The notes: generated by a model not told the origin, from the sequence alone. A DNA stretch of 64,000 nt from Bacillus sp. Marseille-P3661 (GCF_900240995.1 NZ_LT965956.1:186001-250000); one strand, 5' to 3'; counted from the first letter of the stretch, positions 16,722 through 28,914 are shown. Numbers and translations are program-made.

Positions 16722-16751
16722 TTGTACTTCATAGTATATATACAGTAAAAT
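16722..16751 (+). promoter_or_regulatory. Candidate promoter of the U32 peptidase gene
   Basis: TTGTAC (16722-16727), 18 bp, TAAAAT (16746-16751), about 80-100 bp before the gene and beyond the repeat array. Consensus match only. Confidence 0.35.
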
Positions 16752-16828
16752 AAATTTTTGAGTATGTTCTAAAATACCATTAGTTAATTAACAATCAATT
16801 GTGGAGCTATCCATGATAGTTTTACAAT

Positions 16829-19333
16829 ATGATGAGAGGATTGAGAGATTTGAAACGCACTAGAAGTTCGGTTGAATTATTAGCGCCGGCAGGGAACTGG
16901 GAATGTCTGCGGGCTGCTGTTGCAAATGGAGCAGATGCTATCTTTTTTGGCGTGGAAAATTTTAATGCTCGTGTGCGAGCAAAAAATTTCCAGGTAGAGG
17001 AATTACCTGAAATTATGGCTTATTTGCATAAATATAATGTTCGCGGGTATGTGACATTTAATATATTGGTATTTGAAAATGAACTAGATCAAGCGCGGTC
17101 TTTAGTAGAGTCCTGTATAGATGCAGGAGTAGATGCCTTAATTGTACAAGATATGGGTCTTGTGCAGTTAATTCGTGAAATATCACCGGATTTCCCTATA
17201 CATGGTTCAACACAAATGACGATTACTTCTCCAGAAGCGATCGATTTTCTTAAGCCCTATGATCTTGAGGTTGTAGTTTTAGGACGAGAAAATAACTTAA
17301 ATCATATTAAAACAATAGCAAACAAATCACCAATGCCGTTAGAAGTATTTGTTCATGGTGCGTTATGCGTTTCTTATTCAGGGCAGTGTCTTACATCAGA
17401 AATGTGGGGCGGCCGTTCTGCCAATCGGGGGGAATGTGCGCAAGCATGTCGTTTACCATATGATTTACTAGTAGATAATGAAGTGAAAGAAATGGGTAAT
17501 ATTGCTTACGTGTTATCGCCTAAAGATTTGGCGGCAATAGAAATCGTCCCTGAGTTAATTGATGCTGGTGTGTCTTCTTTTAAAATTGAAGGTCGATTAA
17601 AGTCACCTGAATATGTAGCTAATGTTGTAAGTAAATACCGAAAAGCAATTGATGAACATTTAGCGGGAAATGATTATACTCCTTCTAAACAAGAAATACG
17701 TGAACTACAGCAAAGCTTTAGTCGTGGCTTTACATTTGGATTTTTAAAAGGAACGAATAATAAGCAATTAATCGATGGAACATTTCCGAAAAGTCGTGGC
17801 GTTTACCTTGGAACGGTCAAAAAAGTTTTAAAAGATGCGGTTTTATGTGACTTAGAGACACCGCTAAAACGCGGAGATGGCATTGTATTTGATGCAGGTC
17901 GTCCTGAGGAAAAAGAAGAAGGTGGACGGGTTTACGATCTTCGTAAAAAAGGGAAAAAGCTCGAGGGTGAAGTGGAACAGTCTCAAATCGAAATTGTCCC
18001 AGGCCGTCATGATGTAAACTTAACTAAAATTAATGTCGGGGATAAAATTTGGAAAACAAGTGACCAAGAACTTGAGAAACATTTGCGTAAAACCTATGAA
18101 TCTGAGCAATGTTTCCGCTTGTTCCCAGTAAATGTTTCTGTAACTGGTAATTTGGGCCAACCGTTGCTAACAGTTTGGCATGATGAAGCAACAAATCAAT
18201 ATGTTACAATTGAATCTGAGCAAGCATTAGAAGAAGCGCAAAAACGCCCGCTAACAGCTGATTATTTAGCTGAACAGCTTGGACGGTTAGGCGGCACTAT
18301 TTATGAACTGAATAATTTAAACGTCAACATTACTGGAGATGTAATTATTCCTGTAAAAGAATTAAATCGCATGCGCCGTGAAGCAGTAGACCAATTATTA
18401 GCGGCTAGACAAGCGCCGATTCAGTATAAGAAAAACAATTCTTTATTGAAACCAGATGTACAAAGGAAGGCCAATAGAGTTAAAGATTCCGCTAATTTAA
18501 TTGCACTCTGCCGGACAATGGAACAAATTCAAGCTGCATGTAACACAGATATTGATTATATATATGCTGACTTTGAATTCACAACTGACTATCCAAAGGC
18601 TGTTCAAGTGGCTAGGAATAATAACAAGTCAATTGCTTTAGCTACGCCAAGAATTCATATGCCAGGGGAAAATGGAATTCTTAACGGAATTGTCAAAGCT
18701 AAACCTGATGCGATTCTAGTAAGAAGTTTAGGTGCCGTTCAGTATTATTTGGAACAAAAATTAACGATCCCACTAATCGGCGACTTTTCTTTAAATATCG
18801 CTAATTCAAGAGCTGTTGATTTATTCTTAAACCGTGGACTAAGTCGTGTGACGCCTTCATATGATTTGAACATCCAACAAATGTTTGACATGCTCGAGAA
18901 CGCGTCGACTGAAGATATTGAGATTGTTATTCATCAGCATTTACCAATGTTTCATACCGAGCATTGCGTGTATTGTACATTCTTGAGTGAAGGCACTGAT
19001 TTTACAAATTGCGGAAGACCTTGTGAAAAACATCGAATTTCATTACAAGATCGAATTGGAATGAGTCATCCTGTACGCGTGGATATCGGTTGCCGTAATA
19101 CCGTCTATAATGCGATTGAACAATCTGGAGCTGAGTACTTATCACAGTTTTTAACAGAGGGCATTCAAAACTACCGTATTGAGTTTTTGGAAGAAAATGA
19201 AGATAAAGTTAAAGAAGTAATTGCTCTTTATCGTGAGGCGTTAAACGGTGAAAGAACTGGTACGAGTGTTTGGAAAACGTTAAAGGCCACAAATCAATTA
19301 GGTGTAACAAGAGGACAATTGATTAAAAAATAA
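16829..19333 (+). CDS. U32 family peptidase with DUF3656 (RlhA-like)
   Basis: A large (834-aa) U32-family protein. The N-terminal U32 domain opens with VELLAPAGNWECLRAAV and contains the family signature EVFVHGALCVSYSGQC, then CAQACRLPYDL and FKIEGRLKSPEYVA. DUF3656-type sequence follows in the middle (about 390-520), and a second U32-like half carries HCVYCTFLSEG and CGRPC (cysteines for a likely Fe-S cluster). U32 proteins such as E. coli RlhA and TrhP hydroxylate RNA bases; the DUF3656 form is the RlhA type (23S rRNA hydroxycytidine). A TTG at 16850 with GAGAGG upstream is a good alternative start. It lies downstream of repeat array 1. Confidence 0.85.
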   Translation: MMRGLRDLKRTRSSVELLAPAGNWECLRAAVANGADAIFFGVENFNARVRAKNFQVEELPEIMAYLHKYNVRGYVTFNILVFENELDQARSLVESCIDAGVDALIVQDMGLVQLIREISPDFPIHGSTQMTITSPEAIDFLKPYDLEVVVLGRENNLNHIKTIANKSPMPLEVFVHGALCVSYSGQCLTSEMWGGRSANRGECAQACRLPYDLLVDNEVKEMGNIAYVLSPKDLAAIEIVPELIDAGVSSFKIEGRLKSPEYVANVVSKYRKAIDEHLAGNDYTPSKQEIRELQQSFSRGFTFGFLKGTNNKQLIDGTFPKSRGVYLGTVKKVLKDAVLCDLETPLKRGDGIVFDAGRPEEKEEGGRVYDLRKKGKKLEGEVEQSQIEIVPGRHDVNLTKINVGDKIWKTSDQELEKHLRKTYESEQCFRLFPVNVSVTGNLGQPLLTVWHDEATNQYVTIESEQALEEAQKRPLTADYLAEQLGRLGGTIYELNNLNVNITGDVIIPVKELNRMRREAVDQLLAARQAPIQYKKNNSLLKPDVQRKANRVKDSANLIALCRTMEQIQAACNTDIDYIYADFEFTTDYPKAVQVARNNNKSIALATPRIHMPGENGILNGIVKAKPDAILVRSLGAVQYYLEQKLTIPLIGDFSLNIANSRAVDLFLNRGLSRVTPSYDLNIQQMFDMLENASTEDIEIVIHQHLPMFHTEHCVYCTFLSEGTDFTNCGRPCEKHRISLQDRIGMSHPVRVDIGCRNTVYNAIEQSGAEYLSQFLTEGIQNYRIEFLEENEDKVKEVIALYREALNGERTGTSVWKTLKATNQLGVTRGQLIKK

Positions 19334-19370
19334 GACGTTGGGGAAAAACTCCCCTTCGTCTTTGATTTTT
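19332..19370. terminator. Bidirectional terminator
   Basis: AAGACG...GGGG / CCCC...CGTCTT form an interrupted stem ending in TTTGATTTTTG, between convergent genes. Confidence 0.75.
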
Positions 19371-19386
19371 GATAAAATAATTAAGG

Positions 19387-20070
19387 TTATTGGATAGCAA
19401 ATTTCGATTCAATTTTTGCGTTCACTTTTAGTTGGCCCGGTGAAATCGGTGTTTCAACACTTGCCATAAATTGAACTTGTTGTGGAAGTGGAGCATGACC
19501 AGTGGTAGTAATTTCAGAAATTTGATATGGTGTTGGTTGTATTGTTATACCCAAAGTGCTCGAAATAGTATTTGCTTTTTGAATACTATTTTTCACTGCA
19601 ATAGTTAAAGCTTGATTATAATATTGATCAGGATTGCTAATTGTAAATTCAATATTATTTACTACATTGGCTCCACTCGCTACGGCAGTATCGATGATTT
19701 TACCTGCCTGTGTTACATCATTGCTAACAATCCTAAGAAGATGTGTAACTCGGTACCCTTTAAAGATTTGTTTACCATCTTCATAATCGTAAATCGCGTT
19801 AATGTCATATTGAACTGTTTTAATGGAAGTAGAGGGAATTCCAAGATTTTGAAGTGATTGCATTATTGTAGTAGTGATTTTTGCATTTTCTGTTTGTGCG
19901 GTACTTGCACTACTATTTTCAGTCATTACACCAATGGTAATATTTACAGTATCAGGTTCAACATCGATTGAACCTTCACCAAAAACTGTAATTTGCTTTT
20001 TTCGCGGATTATGGTTAGCTTGCTCAGGATTTCTTGGAGAATAAAAAGGAGCCTGACGATTGTAATACAT
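19387..20070 (-). CDS. SIMPL domain protein (DUF541)
   Basis: A 227-aa protein with a SIMPL/DUF541 domain: ITVFGEGSIDVEPDTVNITIGV (strand pattern V-x-G-x-G-x-V-x-x-x-P-D), then YDINAIYDYEDGKQIFKGYRVTH and IVNNIEF-like VVNNIEFTI, all typical. Start taken at ATG 20070, about 10 nt after GAGGTG; a TTG three codons upstream is too close to that site. There is no signal peptide; the N-terminus is a short, Tyr/Pro/Asn-rich segment (MYYNRQAPFYSPRNPEQ), unusual for a family that is mostly exported. Function is not established. Confidence 0.85.
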   Translation of the reverse strand: MYYNRQAPFYSPRNPEQANHNPRKKQITVFGEGSIDVEPDTVNITIGVMTENSSASTAQTENAKITTTIMQSLQNLGIPSTSIKTVQYDINAIYDYEDGKQIFKGYRVTHLLRIVSNDVTQAGKIIDTAVASGANVVNNIEFTISNPDQYYNQALTIAVKNSIQKANTISSTLGITIQPTPYQISEITTTGHAPLPQQVQFMASVETPISPGQLKVNAKIESKFAIQ

Positions 20071-20247
20071 ATCTCTCAATCACCTCAATTTTATATGGGC
20101 AAAGAGTGAAAAGAGTCCTAACTTTAAAAAGTTACTAAATACGTCAAATTTATTTTTGCAAACATATATTATTCTATTAATGTGAACCATCATTTATAAC
20201 CAAAAAGCAATCTAATTTCCATATATAGGAGGGGGAGGTGGCCATTT

Positions 20248-20880
20248 TTGAGAGTACTTATTTTTAGCGGAGGAAATTTAGATGCTTGGGCACTTTCTTA
20301 TATAAATGAGGGTGATTATATTATCGGTGTCGATCGTGGAGCCTATTTCCTTTACAAAAACAATATAAAAATGGATGCAGCAATTGGTGATTTTGATTCT
20401 GTTAGTGAACATGAAAAAAGGCTTATATCGTTATCTACAGATCATATAGAAGATTATGATCCTATTAATAAAGACAAAACCGATACTGAGATAGCGTTGG
20501 ATTTTGCATTAAATAAAAATCCAACGGAGATTGTTTTACTGGGTGTATTAGGTACTCGATTTGACCATTCATTAGCAAATGTTCATTTGTTAGTAAAAAG
20601 TTTAGCAGCAGATATAAATTGCAAAATTGTCGATAATAAAAATGAAATACTCGTTGTAAACAATAAGGTTGTTATACATAAAGAGCATTTTACGCATGTA
20701 TCGCTACTGCCTTTAACTTCTGAAGTAAAAGGGATCACACTTAAGGGATTTAAATATCCATTGGAAAATGCGGCAATCAGTATTGGTGAAACTCTTGGAA
20801 TTAGCAATATCCTTCTTGAGGAGACAGGAACTATTTCAATTGATACCGGAATTTTATTAGTTATTAAAAGTATAGATTAA
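20248..20880 (+). CDS. thiN: Thiamine diphosphokinase
   Basis: A 210-aa enzyme transferring pyrophosphate from ATP to thiamine. Family motifs: GVDRGA (27-32), GDFDS (47-51), the metal/substrate motif DKTDTE (76-81), and GTRFDHSLANVHLL near 102-115. TTG start at 20248, preceded by GGAGGGGGAGGTGG. In most Bacillus genomes thiN sits next to rpe/rsgA upstream of rpmB; here it is isolated, so either the cluster is split or this is a second copy. No TPP riboswitch is visible upstream, as expected for a salvage kinase. Confidence 0.9.
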   Translation: MRVLIFSGGNLDAWALSYINEGDYIIGVDRGAYFLYKNNIKMDAAIGDFDSVSEHEKRLISLSTDHIEDYDPINKDKTDTEIALDFALNKNPTEIVLLGVLGTRFDHSLANVHLLVKSLAADINCKIVDNKNEILVVNNKVVIHKEHFTHVSLLPLTSEVKGITLKGFKYPLENAAISIGETLGISNILLEETGTISIDTGILLVIKSID

Positions 20881-20940
20881 TTAATATTTATTATATTTTA
20901 ACGTTTTAAACAAGCACAAATCGGGCTATGGTCTATATAC

Positions 20941-20964
20941 GAATCCATAATTGAGAATGGATTC
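20941..20964 (+). terminator. Weak hairpin after thiN
   Basis: GAATCCAT (20941-20948) pairs with ATGGATTC (20957-20964), followed by ATTTGAT. It lies 61 bp past the stop and could be a weak terminator. Confidence 0.4.
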
Positions 20965-21000
20965 ATTTGATATAAAATTAATTAAAAGGTGTGTTATAAA

Positions 21001-21195
21001 ATGAGTAAAAAAATAAGTGAATTGTATGAACATGAATTAATTGAAATGGTGGCCTCAAACAAATATCAAGATCAAATAAAGAAAGAGTGGTTTAGCCGTT
21101 GGGGTCTAGAGTTCCCGTTAATCAGAACTGCATCAGGAGTTAAGAAATACGGAGAAAGTTTCACTATTACAAATAAAGAGCATGTAGCACTGTAA
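21001..21195 (+). CDS. Small hypothetical protein, 64 aa
   Basis: ATG at 21001 with AAAGGTGTG upstream. The product begins MSKKISELYEHELIEMVAS and has a central KEWFSRWGLEFPLIRTASGVKKYGESF; it is half helical, without cysteines or membrane segments. I do not recognise a family. A strong terminator follows 11 bp after the stop, supporting a real short gene. Confidence 0.6.
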   Translation: MSKKISELYEHELIEMVASNKYQDQIKKEWFSRWGLEFPLIRTASGVKKYGESFTITNKEHVAL

Positions 21196-21205
21196 ATAAA
21201 GAATA

Positions 21206-21241
21206 AAAAAGATGAAGGAGTAGACACCTTCATCTTTTTTT
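21206..21241 (+). terminator. Rho-independent terminator
   Basis: AAAAAGATGAAGG pairs with CCTTCATCTTTTT around a short loop and is followed by more T residues. Confidence 0.88.
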
Positions 21242-21282
21242 CATCTTCTCTTAAAAAATAAGAAAGCTATAATTTTGTAGGT

Positions 21283-21330
21283 ACTTGTCCAGCTCCAGCG
21301 CTAGCCCTCGGAGCTAATCAAGACGAATGG
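21283..21330. repeat. Probable fragment of a widespread Bacillus intergenic repeat
   Basis: The GC-rich stretch TTGTCCAGCTCCAGCGC followed by TAGCCCTCGGAGCT differs sharply from its AT-rich surroundings and resembles, from memory, the CTAGCTCCAGCGCCTAGC-type repeat scattered through many Bacillus genomes. Only a short, decayed piece is present. Assignment rests on recall. Confidence 0.45.
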
Positions 21331-21340
21331 TTTTTCTAGT

Positions 21341-23347
<2,007 letters not shown>

Positions 23348-25024
23348 TTGGCTGAATTACGTAGTAATATGATTAAAAAAGGATTTGACAGAGCACCACA
23401 TCGCAGCCTACTTCGCGCTGCGGGTGTAAAAGAGGAAGATTTTGATAAACCGTTTATTGCGGTTTGTAATTCATATATTGATATAGTTCCAGGTCATGTT
23501 CATTTACAAGAATTTGGTAAAATTGTAAAAGATGCGATCCGCGAAGCAGGTGGCGTACCTTTCGAATTTAATACAATTGGTGTAGATGACGGAATTGCAA
23601 TGGGACATATTGGCATGCGTTATTCTCTTCCAAGCCGTGAAATAATTGCTGATTCAGTAGAAACAGTAGTTGCTGCACATTGGTTTGACGGAATGGTTTG
23701 TATTCCAAACTGTGATAAAATCACACCAGGAATGATGATGGCTGCTTTACGCTTAAATATCCCTACTGTATTTGTAAGTGGTGGGCCTATGAAGGCTGGT
23801 ACAACAAGTACAGGTAAAAAAGTTTCTTTATCATCAGTATTCGAAGCCGTTGGCGCACACCAAGCAGGTCAACTAAGTGATGAAGGCTTACAAGAGCTTG
23901 AACAATTTGGTTGTCCTACATGTGGATCATGTTCAGGTATGTTTACTGCAAACTCAATGAATTGTTTAGCAGAAGCATTAGGTTTAGCGTTACCTGGTAA
24001 CGGAACTATTTTGGCTGTAGCTCCAGAACGTAAAGAGTTCGTTAAGCGTTCAGCTACACAATTAATGGAATTAATTAAAAAAGATATTAAACCACGCGAT
24101 ATCGTGACTGAAAAAGCAATCGATAATGCTTTTGCATTAGATATGGCTTTAGGTGGATCTACAAATACGGTGCTACACACGCTTGCATTGGCACATGAGG
24201 CAGAGATTGATTATCCTATCTCACGCATTAACGAAGTAGCAGAGCGTGTACCACATCTTTCTAAGCTTGCTCCTGCAAGTGATTGGCATATTGAAGATCT
24301 TCATGAAGCAGGCGGCGTATCAGCTGTTTTAAATGAGCTTTCAAAGAAAGAAGGCGCATTACATTTAGATACTATTACGGTTACTGGTAAAACTTTGGGC
24401 GAAAATATTGCTGGGCATGATATCAAAGACCACAATGTTATTTACCCTATTGATAAGCCATATTCTGAAAAAGGTGGCCTTGCTGTTCTATTTGGTAACC
24501 TTGCTCCAGAAGGTGCAATTATCAAAACAGGTGGTGTACAAGCTGGTATTACTCGCCATGAAGGACCTGCAATTGTATTTGATTCACAAGATGAAGCATT
24601 ACATGGAATTGCGAACGGCCATGTAAAGGAAGGTCATGTTGTGATCATTCGTTATGAAGGACCAAAAGGTGGACCGGGTATGCCTGAAATGCTTGCGCCA
24701 ACATCTCAAATCGTTGGAATGGGCTTAGGTGCGAAGGTTGCCCTTGTAACAGACGGCCGTTTCTCTGGTGCATCTCGCGGCCTATCCATTGGACATGCGT
24801 CACCTGAAGCAGCAGAAGGTGGACCTCTTGCTTTTGTTCAAAATGGCGACCATGTAGTAATCGATATTGAATCACGTACAATGAACGTTGATGTACCAGA
24901 AGAAGAATGGAATAAGCGTAAAGAAAACTGGAAAGGGTTTGAACCAAAAGTTAAAACTGGTTATCTAGCTCGCTATTCTAAACTTGTTACAAATGCTAGC
25001 ATGGGCGGAATTATGAAAATCTAA
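23348..25024 (+). CDS. ilvD: Dihydroxy-acid dehydratase
   Basis: A 558-aa Fe-S enzyme making the 2-oxo acid precursors of valine and isoleucine. Conserved cluster cysteines are seen in CNSY (near 50), [13 protein letters not shown] (near 120) and [20 protein letters not shown] (near 190-210). The C-terminal [20 protein letters not shown] is the family signature. TTG start at 23348 with TTGGAGGG upstream. It is transcribed alone, apart from ilvBHC-leu, and needs the 2-oxobutanoate made by IlvA on the isoleucine branch. Confidence 0.96.
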   Translation: MAELRSNMIKKGFDRAPHRSLLRAAGVKEEDFDKPFIAVCNSYIDIVPGHVHLQEFGKIVKDAIREAGGVPFEFNTIGVDDGIAMGHIGMRYSLPSREIIADSVETVVAAHWFDGMVCIPNCDKITPGMMMAALRLNIPTVFVSGGPMKAGTTSTGKKVSLSSVFEAVGAHQAGQLSDEGLQELEQFGCPTCGSCSGMFTANSMNCLAEALGLALPGNGTILAVAPERKEFVKRSATQLMELIKKDIKPRDIVTEKAIDNAFALDMALGGSTNTVLHTLALAHEAEIDYPISRINEVAERVPHLSKLAPASDWHIEDLHEAGGVSAVLNELSKKEGALHLDTITVTGKTLGENIAGHDIKDHNVIYPIDKPYSEKGGLAVLFGNLAPEGAIIKTGGVQAGITRHEGPAIVFDSQDEALHGIANGHVKEGHVVIIRYEGPKGGPGMPEMLAPTSQIVGMGLGAKVALVTDGRFSGASRGLSIGHASPEAAEGGPLAFVQNGDHVVIDIESRTMNVDVPEEEWNKRKENWKGFEPKVKTGYLARYSKLVTNASMGGIMKI

Positions 25025-25042
25025 TTAAATGTTGGTTAATAG

Positions 25043-25075
25043 AAAAACATGGTTCCTTTAGAATCATGTTTTTCT
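25043..25075 (+). terminator. Rho-independent terminator after ilvD
   Basis: AAAAACATG-TTC pairs with GAATCATGTTTTT around a short loop; it lies 18 bp past the stop and is followed by T-rich sequence. Confidence 0.8.
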
Positions 25076-25142
25076 TCTTTTAATAAGGGATTCATACTAT
25101 AATGTTATATGTTATGTTAAATTTTTTTATAAAGGAGTTAAC

Positions 25143-25793
25143 ATGAAAAAATTCAAACCAATCCTTGAGATTCTTTGTTATATTATATTACCGATCGTCA
25201 TTTGGAAATATGGACGCGCTCCTTTAGGTGATTACTACGCCATGCTATTATCAACCGTGCCTGGCTTTATTTATACAATATGGAATTTCTTTAATGATCG
25301 ACAATTTAACGTTACTGGTTTATATATCATGTCTTCTTTGATCATTAATACCATCTTGGATTTAATGAGTGACTCTGCAGAGTGGATGCTATGGAATGGT
25401 ATTTATTTCAATTTTGGGATGATCGCATTTTTATTACTGACTATTATTATTAAAAAGCCATTAGTCATGTATTTTTTAATTGATGCTGCTTATGTACAGG
25501 GTACTCCTCGTAAGGAGAGTTTCAAAAAGTATCGCTCGCCAAAGTACTTTAAATATTTTCAGTGGCTAACAGCTTTCTTAATTTTAAGAGATGTTCTAGA
25601 AAGTGGACTTAAAATTTGGCTTATCTATAAATATGGAGTAGACGGCTTTGATAAAATTCTAGTTGTAATGAGAACATTTGGCTGGATTTTTTCTGTACTG
25701 TTTGTCGGTGCGATTATGTTTGTATTTAATAAAATGGGCTTTTTTGATGATAAAAAGGACGATAAGAAGGACGATGATGATTTGGCGATTTAG
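25143..25793 (+). CDS. VC0807 family membrane protein
   Basis: A 216-aa integral membrane protein of about six segments matching the VC0807 family, recognised by ILEILCYIILPIVIWKYGRAPLGDYYAMLLSTVPGF-like N-terminal order and a C-terminal cytoplasmic tail. That tail is highly charged (a DDKKDDKKDDDD run), an unusual low-complexity end. AAAGGAG lies 5-8 nt before the ATG. Single gene with a terminator. Function unknown. Confidence 0.78.
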   Translation: MKKFKPILEILCYIILPIVIWKYGRAPLGDYYAMLLSTVPGFIYTIWNFFNDRQFNVTGLYIMSSLIINTILDLMSDSAEWMLWNGIYFNFGMIAFLLLTIIIKKPLVMYFLIDAAYVQGTPRKESFKKYRSPKYFKYFQWLTAFLILRDVLESGLKIWLIYKYGVDGFDKILVVMRTFGWIFSVLFVGAIMFVFNKMGFFDDKKDDKKDDDDLAI

Positions 25794-25841
25794 CAAGTGG
25801 TTAAGAATCAAGGTATATCGTTACTTTGTAAATGAATAATT

Positions 25842-25888
25842 AAAAAAAACGCCTATTAACAATATAATGTGGTTACTAGGCGTTTTTC
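25842..25888. terminator. Bidirectional terminator
   Basis: AAAAACGCCTA and TAGGCGTTTTT form an 11-bp stem with a 20-nt loop, between convergent genes. Confidence 0.75.
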
Positions 25889-25915
25889 CATATTAGCAAT
25901 TGTTGTTTTTCCCTT

Positions 25916-26176
25916 TTACACTTTGGATAAATTATACGGCTCTTTATCTTTGTTCAAAGCAAATGAAAAATAGGGAACAGGACCAATCATAATTCTAACA
26001 ACACGAATTGGAAGAAAGTCTAATTTTTCAAAAATATAATCTAACGCACTTTTCTTAATCATATTGTTACTATCATCTGTAAGATTAATTATTGCTTCGC
26101 TTTTCTTGTTTATAAAAAGAAACACTTCGTATTTGCCTGCCGTTTTTTTTATTTCATGTTTTAGAAATAATTTCAA
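25916..26176 (-). CDS. Hypothetical protein, 86 aa
   Basis: TTG start at 26176 with AAGGGTGA upstream. The 86-aa product begins MKLFLKHEIKKTAGKYEVFLFIN, is mainly beta-strand with one helix (SALDYIFEKLDFL), and ends in a hydrophobic IRVVRIMIGPVPYFSFAL. No cysteine or true membrane segment. I do not recognise a family. It shares a terminator with the VC0807 gene. Confidence 0.55.
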   Translation of the reverse strand: MKLFLKHEIKKTAGKYEVFLFINKKSEAIINLTDDSNNMIKKSALDYIFEKLDFLPIRVVRIMIGPVPYFSFALNKDKEPYNLSKV

Positions 26177-26348
26177 AACTAATCACCCTTGATCCATGTC
26201 TTTTCATTAGCTTACACAAATTAAAATTAATATATCCTGTCAACGTTTGAATAAAGTTGAGGTTGTAAAAAGTTTCCTGAAGGAAGACATATCTGTTAAA
26301 ATAGCGGGAAGATAGTCATTATATTTTTTTATTTAAGGATGTGAGATA

Positions 26349-27992
26349 TTGAATCAGGATGAGCGGATTGATTTATTAGAAAAAAAGGTTGAAACGTTAG
26401 AGTATGAAATACGTGAACTTAGATCAGCACTACAAACACATAATATAGCACCAATAGAAGTCGAAAAATCTAACAAACATATACATAAACGAAAAGTACC
26501 AACTGCCACCCAATCCGAACAAAAAGATAAGATAGATTTTGAAAAACAATTAACCCAAACTTGGCTACCACGGATTTTTATGATTGTATTGTTACTGGGA
26601 GTACTTTGGGGATTTAAAGTTGCGATTGACTTTGGAATCATAACGCCGAGTGTTAGAATATTGATTGGATATATAGTAGGCATGCTTCTTAGCATGATGG
26701 GTTATAAACAAATAAAAGAGAAACGAGAGAAGCTGGGGATCGTTCTATTTGGAGGAGCCTTCTCAATTTTAATTTTTACAACTTTCGCTGCAAATGTATT
26801 GTATTGGTTGATCCCTAGTATTTTTGCTTTTTTATTAAACATTATTTGGCTAGCATTAGGTTTAAACCAATCGATTAAATATAACTCACAATCTTTAGGG
26901 ATCTTTATTGCATTAGGCGGGTATTTTGTTCCTTTCCTAGTTGAAAGTAATCAGCCGAATAGTTGGCTATTTACGCTTTATGAGACGATCTTATTTGTTG
27001 TACTATTATATCTATCATTACGAAAACAGTATATCTATTTGTATTTTATGTCCTTTTTTACATTACATTTAACATTTTTCGCTTTTTCGTTAGTCACCAC
27101 ATTTACATTAGATAGCTACACAATTCAAACATTAGCCTATGGTACTATTACACAGTTTTTGTTTATCAACCTTATGTTTTTAAGAAAAACCATTTATATG
27201 AAACAACAAATAACAATTTTACTAACAAGTTTTATGTTAACTATGGGTTGGGTTACAATTGTACTTGACAGGTTATTTGCACAGTGGTTTTCTTTTGTAC
27301 TGACAGTGCTTTTTTTACTGTTGACAGTGTTATTTTATAATAAAAATAAAGAAAAAATGGTCATCATGTCTGTCGTTGCTTCTTTGTCATTACTCATTTC
27401 TATGTCTTATATACTTGATGATGATTGGCTTTTATTGATTGTATTGGTAGAAGGAACAGCATTACTTTATCTTGGATGGTACTTTAAGTCCGTTTTTCAA
27501 AAATTAACCGGAAGTATCATTTATTTAGCCGCCTTTTTGGTAAGCATCGAAACATCTGTTTTAAGTTTTTTTTCAACAAATTCTCTAATATGGATTACAG
27601 TATTATTTACTCTTGGTTATATTCTCTTTGGCACTATTAAAAACGAACCTAAACTTAAAGGAGCTAAATGGGGTGTAGCTTTAGCCAATGTTTATATTTG
27701 GCTGCGCTATACTACTATATTAGTACCGCTTATATTCCAAGGTGTGAGTGAGAATGTGATCCAAATGACGATTTCGTTTATTTGGGCGATCCTTGCAGTT
27801 GGAGTCGTGATTGTGGGAATAAACAAAAACAACAAAAATGTACGTTTAGTGGGATTGGGCGTTTTATTTATAGCTTTATTTAAAGTCGTATTAATTGATT
27901 TATTTATGGTTTCGATTGTAATTAGAGCCATATTATTTATAGGAATTGGCGCAATTGGTATCGTAGTTTCTAGATTATTTTATTCTAGATAA
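26349..27992 (+). CDS. DUF2339 polytopic membrane protein
   Basis: A 547-aa protein with an N-terminal cytoplasmic coiled coil (ERIDLLEKKVETLEYEIREL, about residues 4-25), a short basic linker, then around 14-16 hydrophobic segments without large loops. This layout (coiled coil, then WLPRIFMIVLLLGVLWGFK and many helices) is the DUF2339 family. TTG start with AAGGATGTGAG upstream. It ends 25 bp before the YfhP-like gene, probably in one transcript. Function unknown. Confidence 0.8.
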   Translation: MNQDERIDLLEKKVETLEYEIRELRSALQTHNIAPIEVEKSNKHIHKRKVPTATQSEQKDKIDFEKQLTQTWLPRIFMIVLLLGVLWGFKVAIDFGIITPSVRILIGYIVGMLLSMMGYKQIKEKREKLGIVLFGGAFSILIFTTFAANVLYWLIPSIFAFLLNIIWLALGLNQSIKYNSQSLGIFIALGGYFVPFLVESNQPNSWLFTLYETILFVVLLYLSLRKQYIYLYFMSFFTLHLTFFAFSLVTTFTLDSYTIQTLAYGTITQFLFINLMFLRKTIYMKQQITILLTSFMLTMGWVTIVLDRLFAQWFSFVLTVLFLLLTVLFYNKNKEKMVIMSVVASLSLLISMSYILDDDWLLLIVLVEGTALLYLGWYFKSVFQKLTGSIIYLAAFLVSIETSVLSFFSTNSLIWITVLFTLGYILFGTIKNEPKLKGAKWGVALANVYIWLRYTTILVPLIFQGVSENVIQMTISFIWAILAVGVVIVGINKNNKNVRLVGLGVLFIALFKVVLIDLFMVSIVIRAILFIGIGAIGIVVSRLFYSR

Positions 27993-28017
27993 CCACTTGT
28001 AATAGGAAGGAAGACCG

Positions 28018-28896
28018 ATGGATACAATTACACATACATTATTTGGCTGCACTATTTATGGTGCATTTAAAAATAAAAAAGAATCAAAACAATATAACCG
28101 AGCGTTGTTGTTGTCTTCTATCGGGGCTAGTCAAATACCGGATATCGACGTAATCTCACAATTTTGGGACACAGAGGGATTATATCAGATGTGGCATCGC
28201 GGGATTACCCATTCTGTTTTTTTAACACCGATATGGGCATTTCTGTTTTTTATGCTCTCATGGTTTCTTTTCGGTATTAAAGATAAGCGTATATACTTTA
28301 TCTCTCTTTTGGCAGTATTTATACATGTCTCTAGTGATTTATTTAATGCTTGGGGTACCGGTTATTTAGAGCCTTTTTATAATACAAGAATCACTTTTGG
28401 TACGATACCGATTATTGATTTTGTGTTTTGGATTACTATTTTAACTGCTTTTATAGTTTCAAAACGACCACAGTTTAATTCCAATAAAGTTTATCAAATA
28501 GCGTGGATTGTTATGCTGCTTCATGTTATCGTGCAGTCTGCATATGGGCTGTATATATATAATCAATATGACAGTAAATATAGTCAGGTTGCACTATCTG
28601 CTGGGTTTATTCCGTTTCATTTTACGGTTATTGGCAAACAGGAGCAAACGATCGATATTATTGAAACAATTATGTTTGCGGACGATAAAGTTCAATATTC
28701 AATACAATCGAATGAACAAGCAGATTTGGAGGTGCTATTTGAGAAACGTCCGGAAGCAAAAACATTATATGAATGGGCACCATTTGTAGTAATTGTAGAT
28801 GATGATCAATACTTAGGCCTTTACGATCCGAGATTTTATCGTGATGGACAGTCATTTTTATTTGAATATATAGAAAAAAATGACCTCAACAAATAA
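28018..28896 (+). CDS. Metal-dependent hydrolase of the YdjM/YfhP family
   Basis: A 292-aa membrane protein. The family motifs are present: MDTITHTLFG at the N-terminus (His6), PDIDVISQF (about 41-49), and HRGITHSVFLTP (about 61-72), which together give the His/Asp metal ligands, plus HVSSDLFNAWGT. Four to five membrane segments are followed by a soluble tail of about 110 residues. AGGAAGGAAGACCG precedes the ATG. In B. subtilis YfhP represses yfhQ; LexA-like or hydrolase roles are only inferred for homologues. Cotranscribed with the DUF2339 gene. Confidence 0.82.
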   Translation: MDTITHTLFGCTIYGAFKNKKESKQYNRALLLSSIGASQIPDIDVISQFWDTEGLYQMWHRGITHSVFLTPIWAFLFFMLSWFLFGIKDKRIYFISLLAVFIHVSSDLFNAWGTGYLEPFYNTRITFGTIPIIDFVFWITILTAFIVSKRPQFNSNKVYQIAWIVMLLHVIVQSAYGLYIYNQYDSKYSQVALSAGFIPFHFTVIGKQEQTIDIIETIMFADDKVQYSIQSNEQADLEVLFEKRPEAKTLYEWAPFVVIVDDDQYLGLYDPRFYRDGQSFLFEYIEKNDLNK

Positions 28897-28914
28897 GCGA
28901 GCCTTAAATTGGAA

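Noticed and set aside
15447-16828. REP/BIME-type repeat family driven by a RAYT transposase
   Set aside because: The units are strictly tandem at 52 bp, not dispersed in pairs, and no transposase gene lies in the window; a genome-wide check would be needed to exclude it fully.
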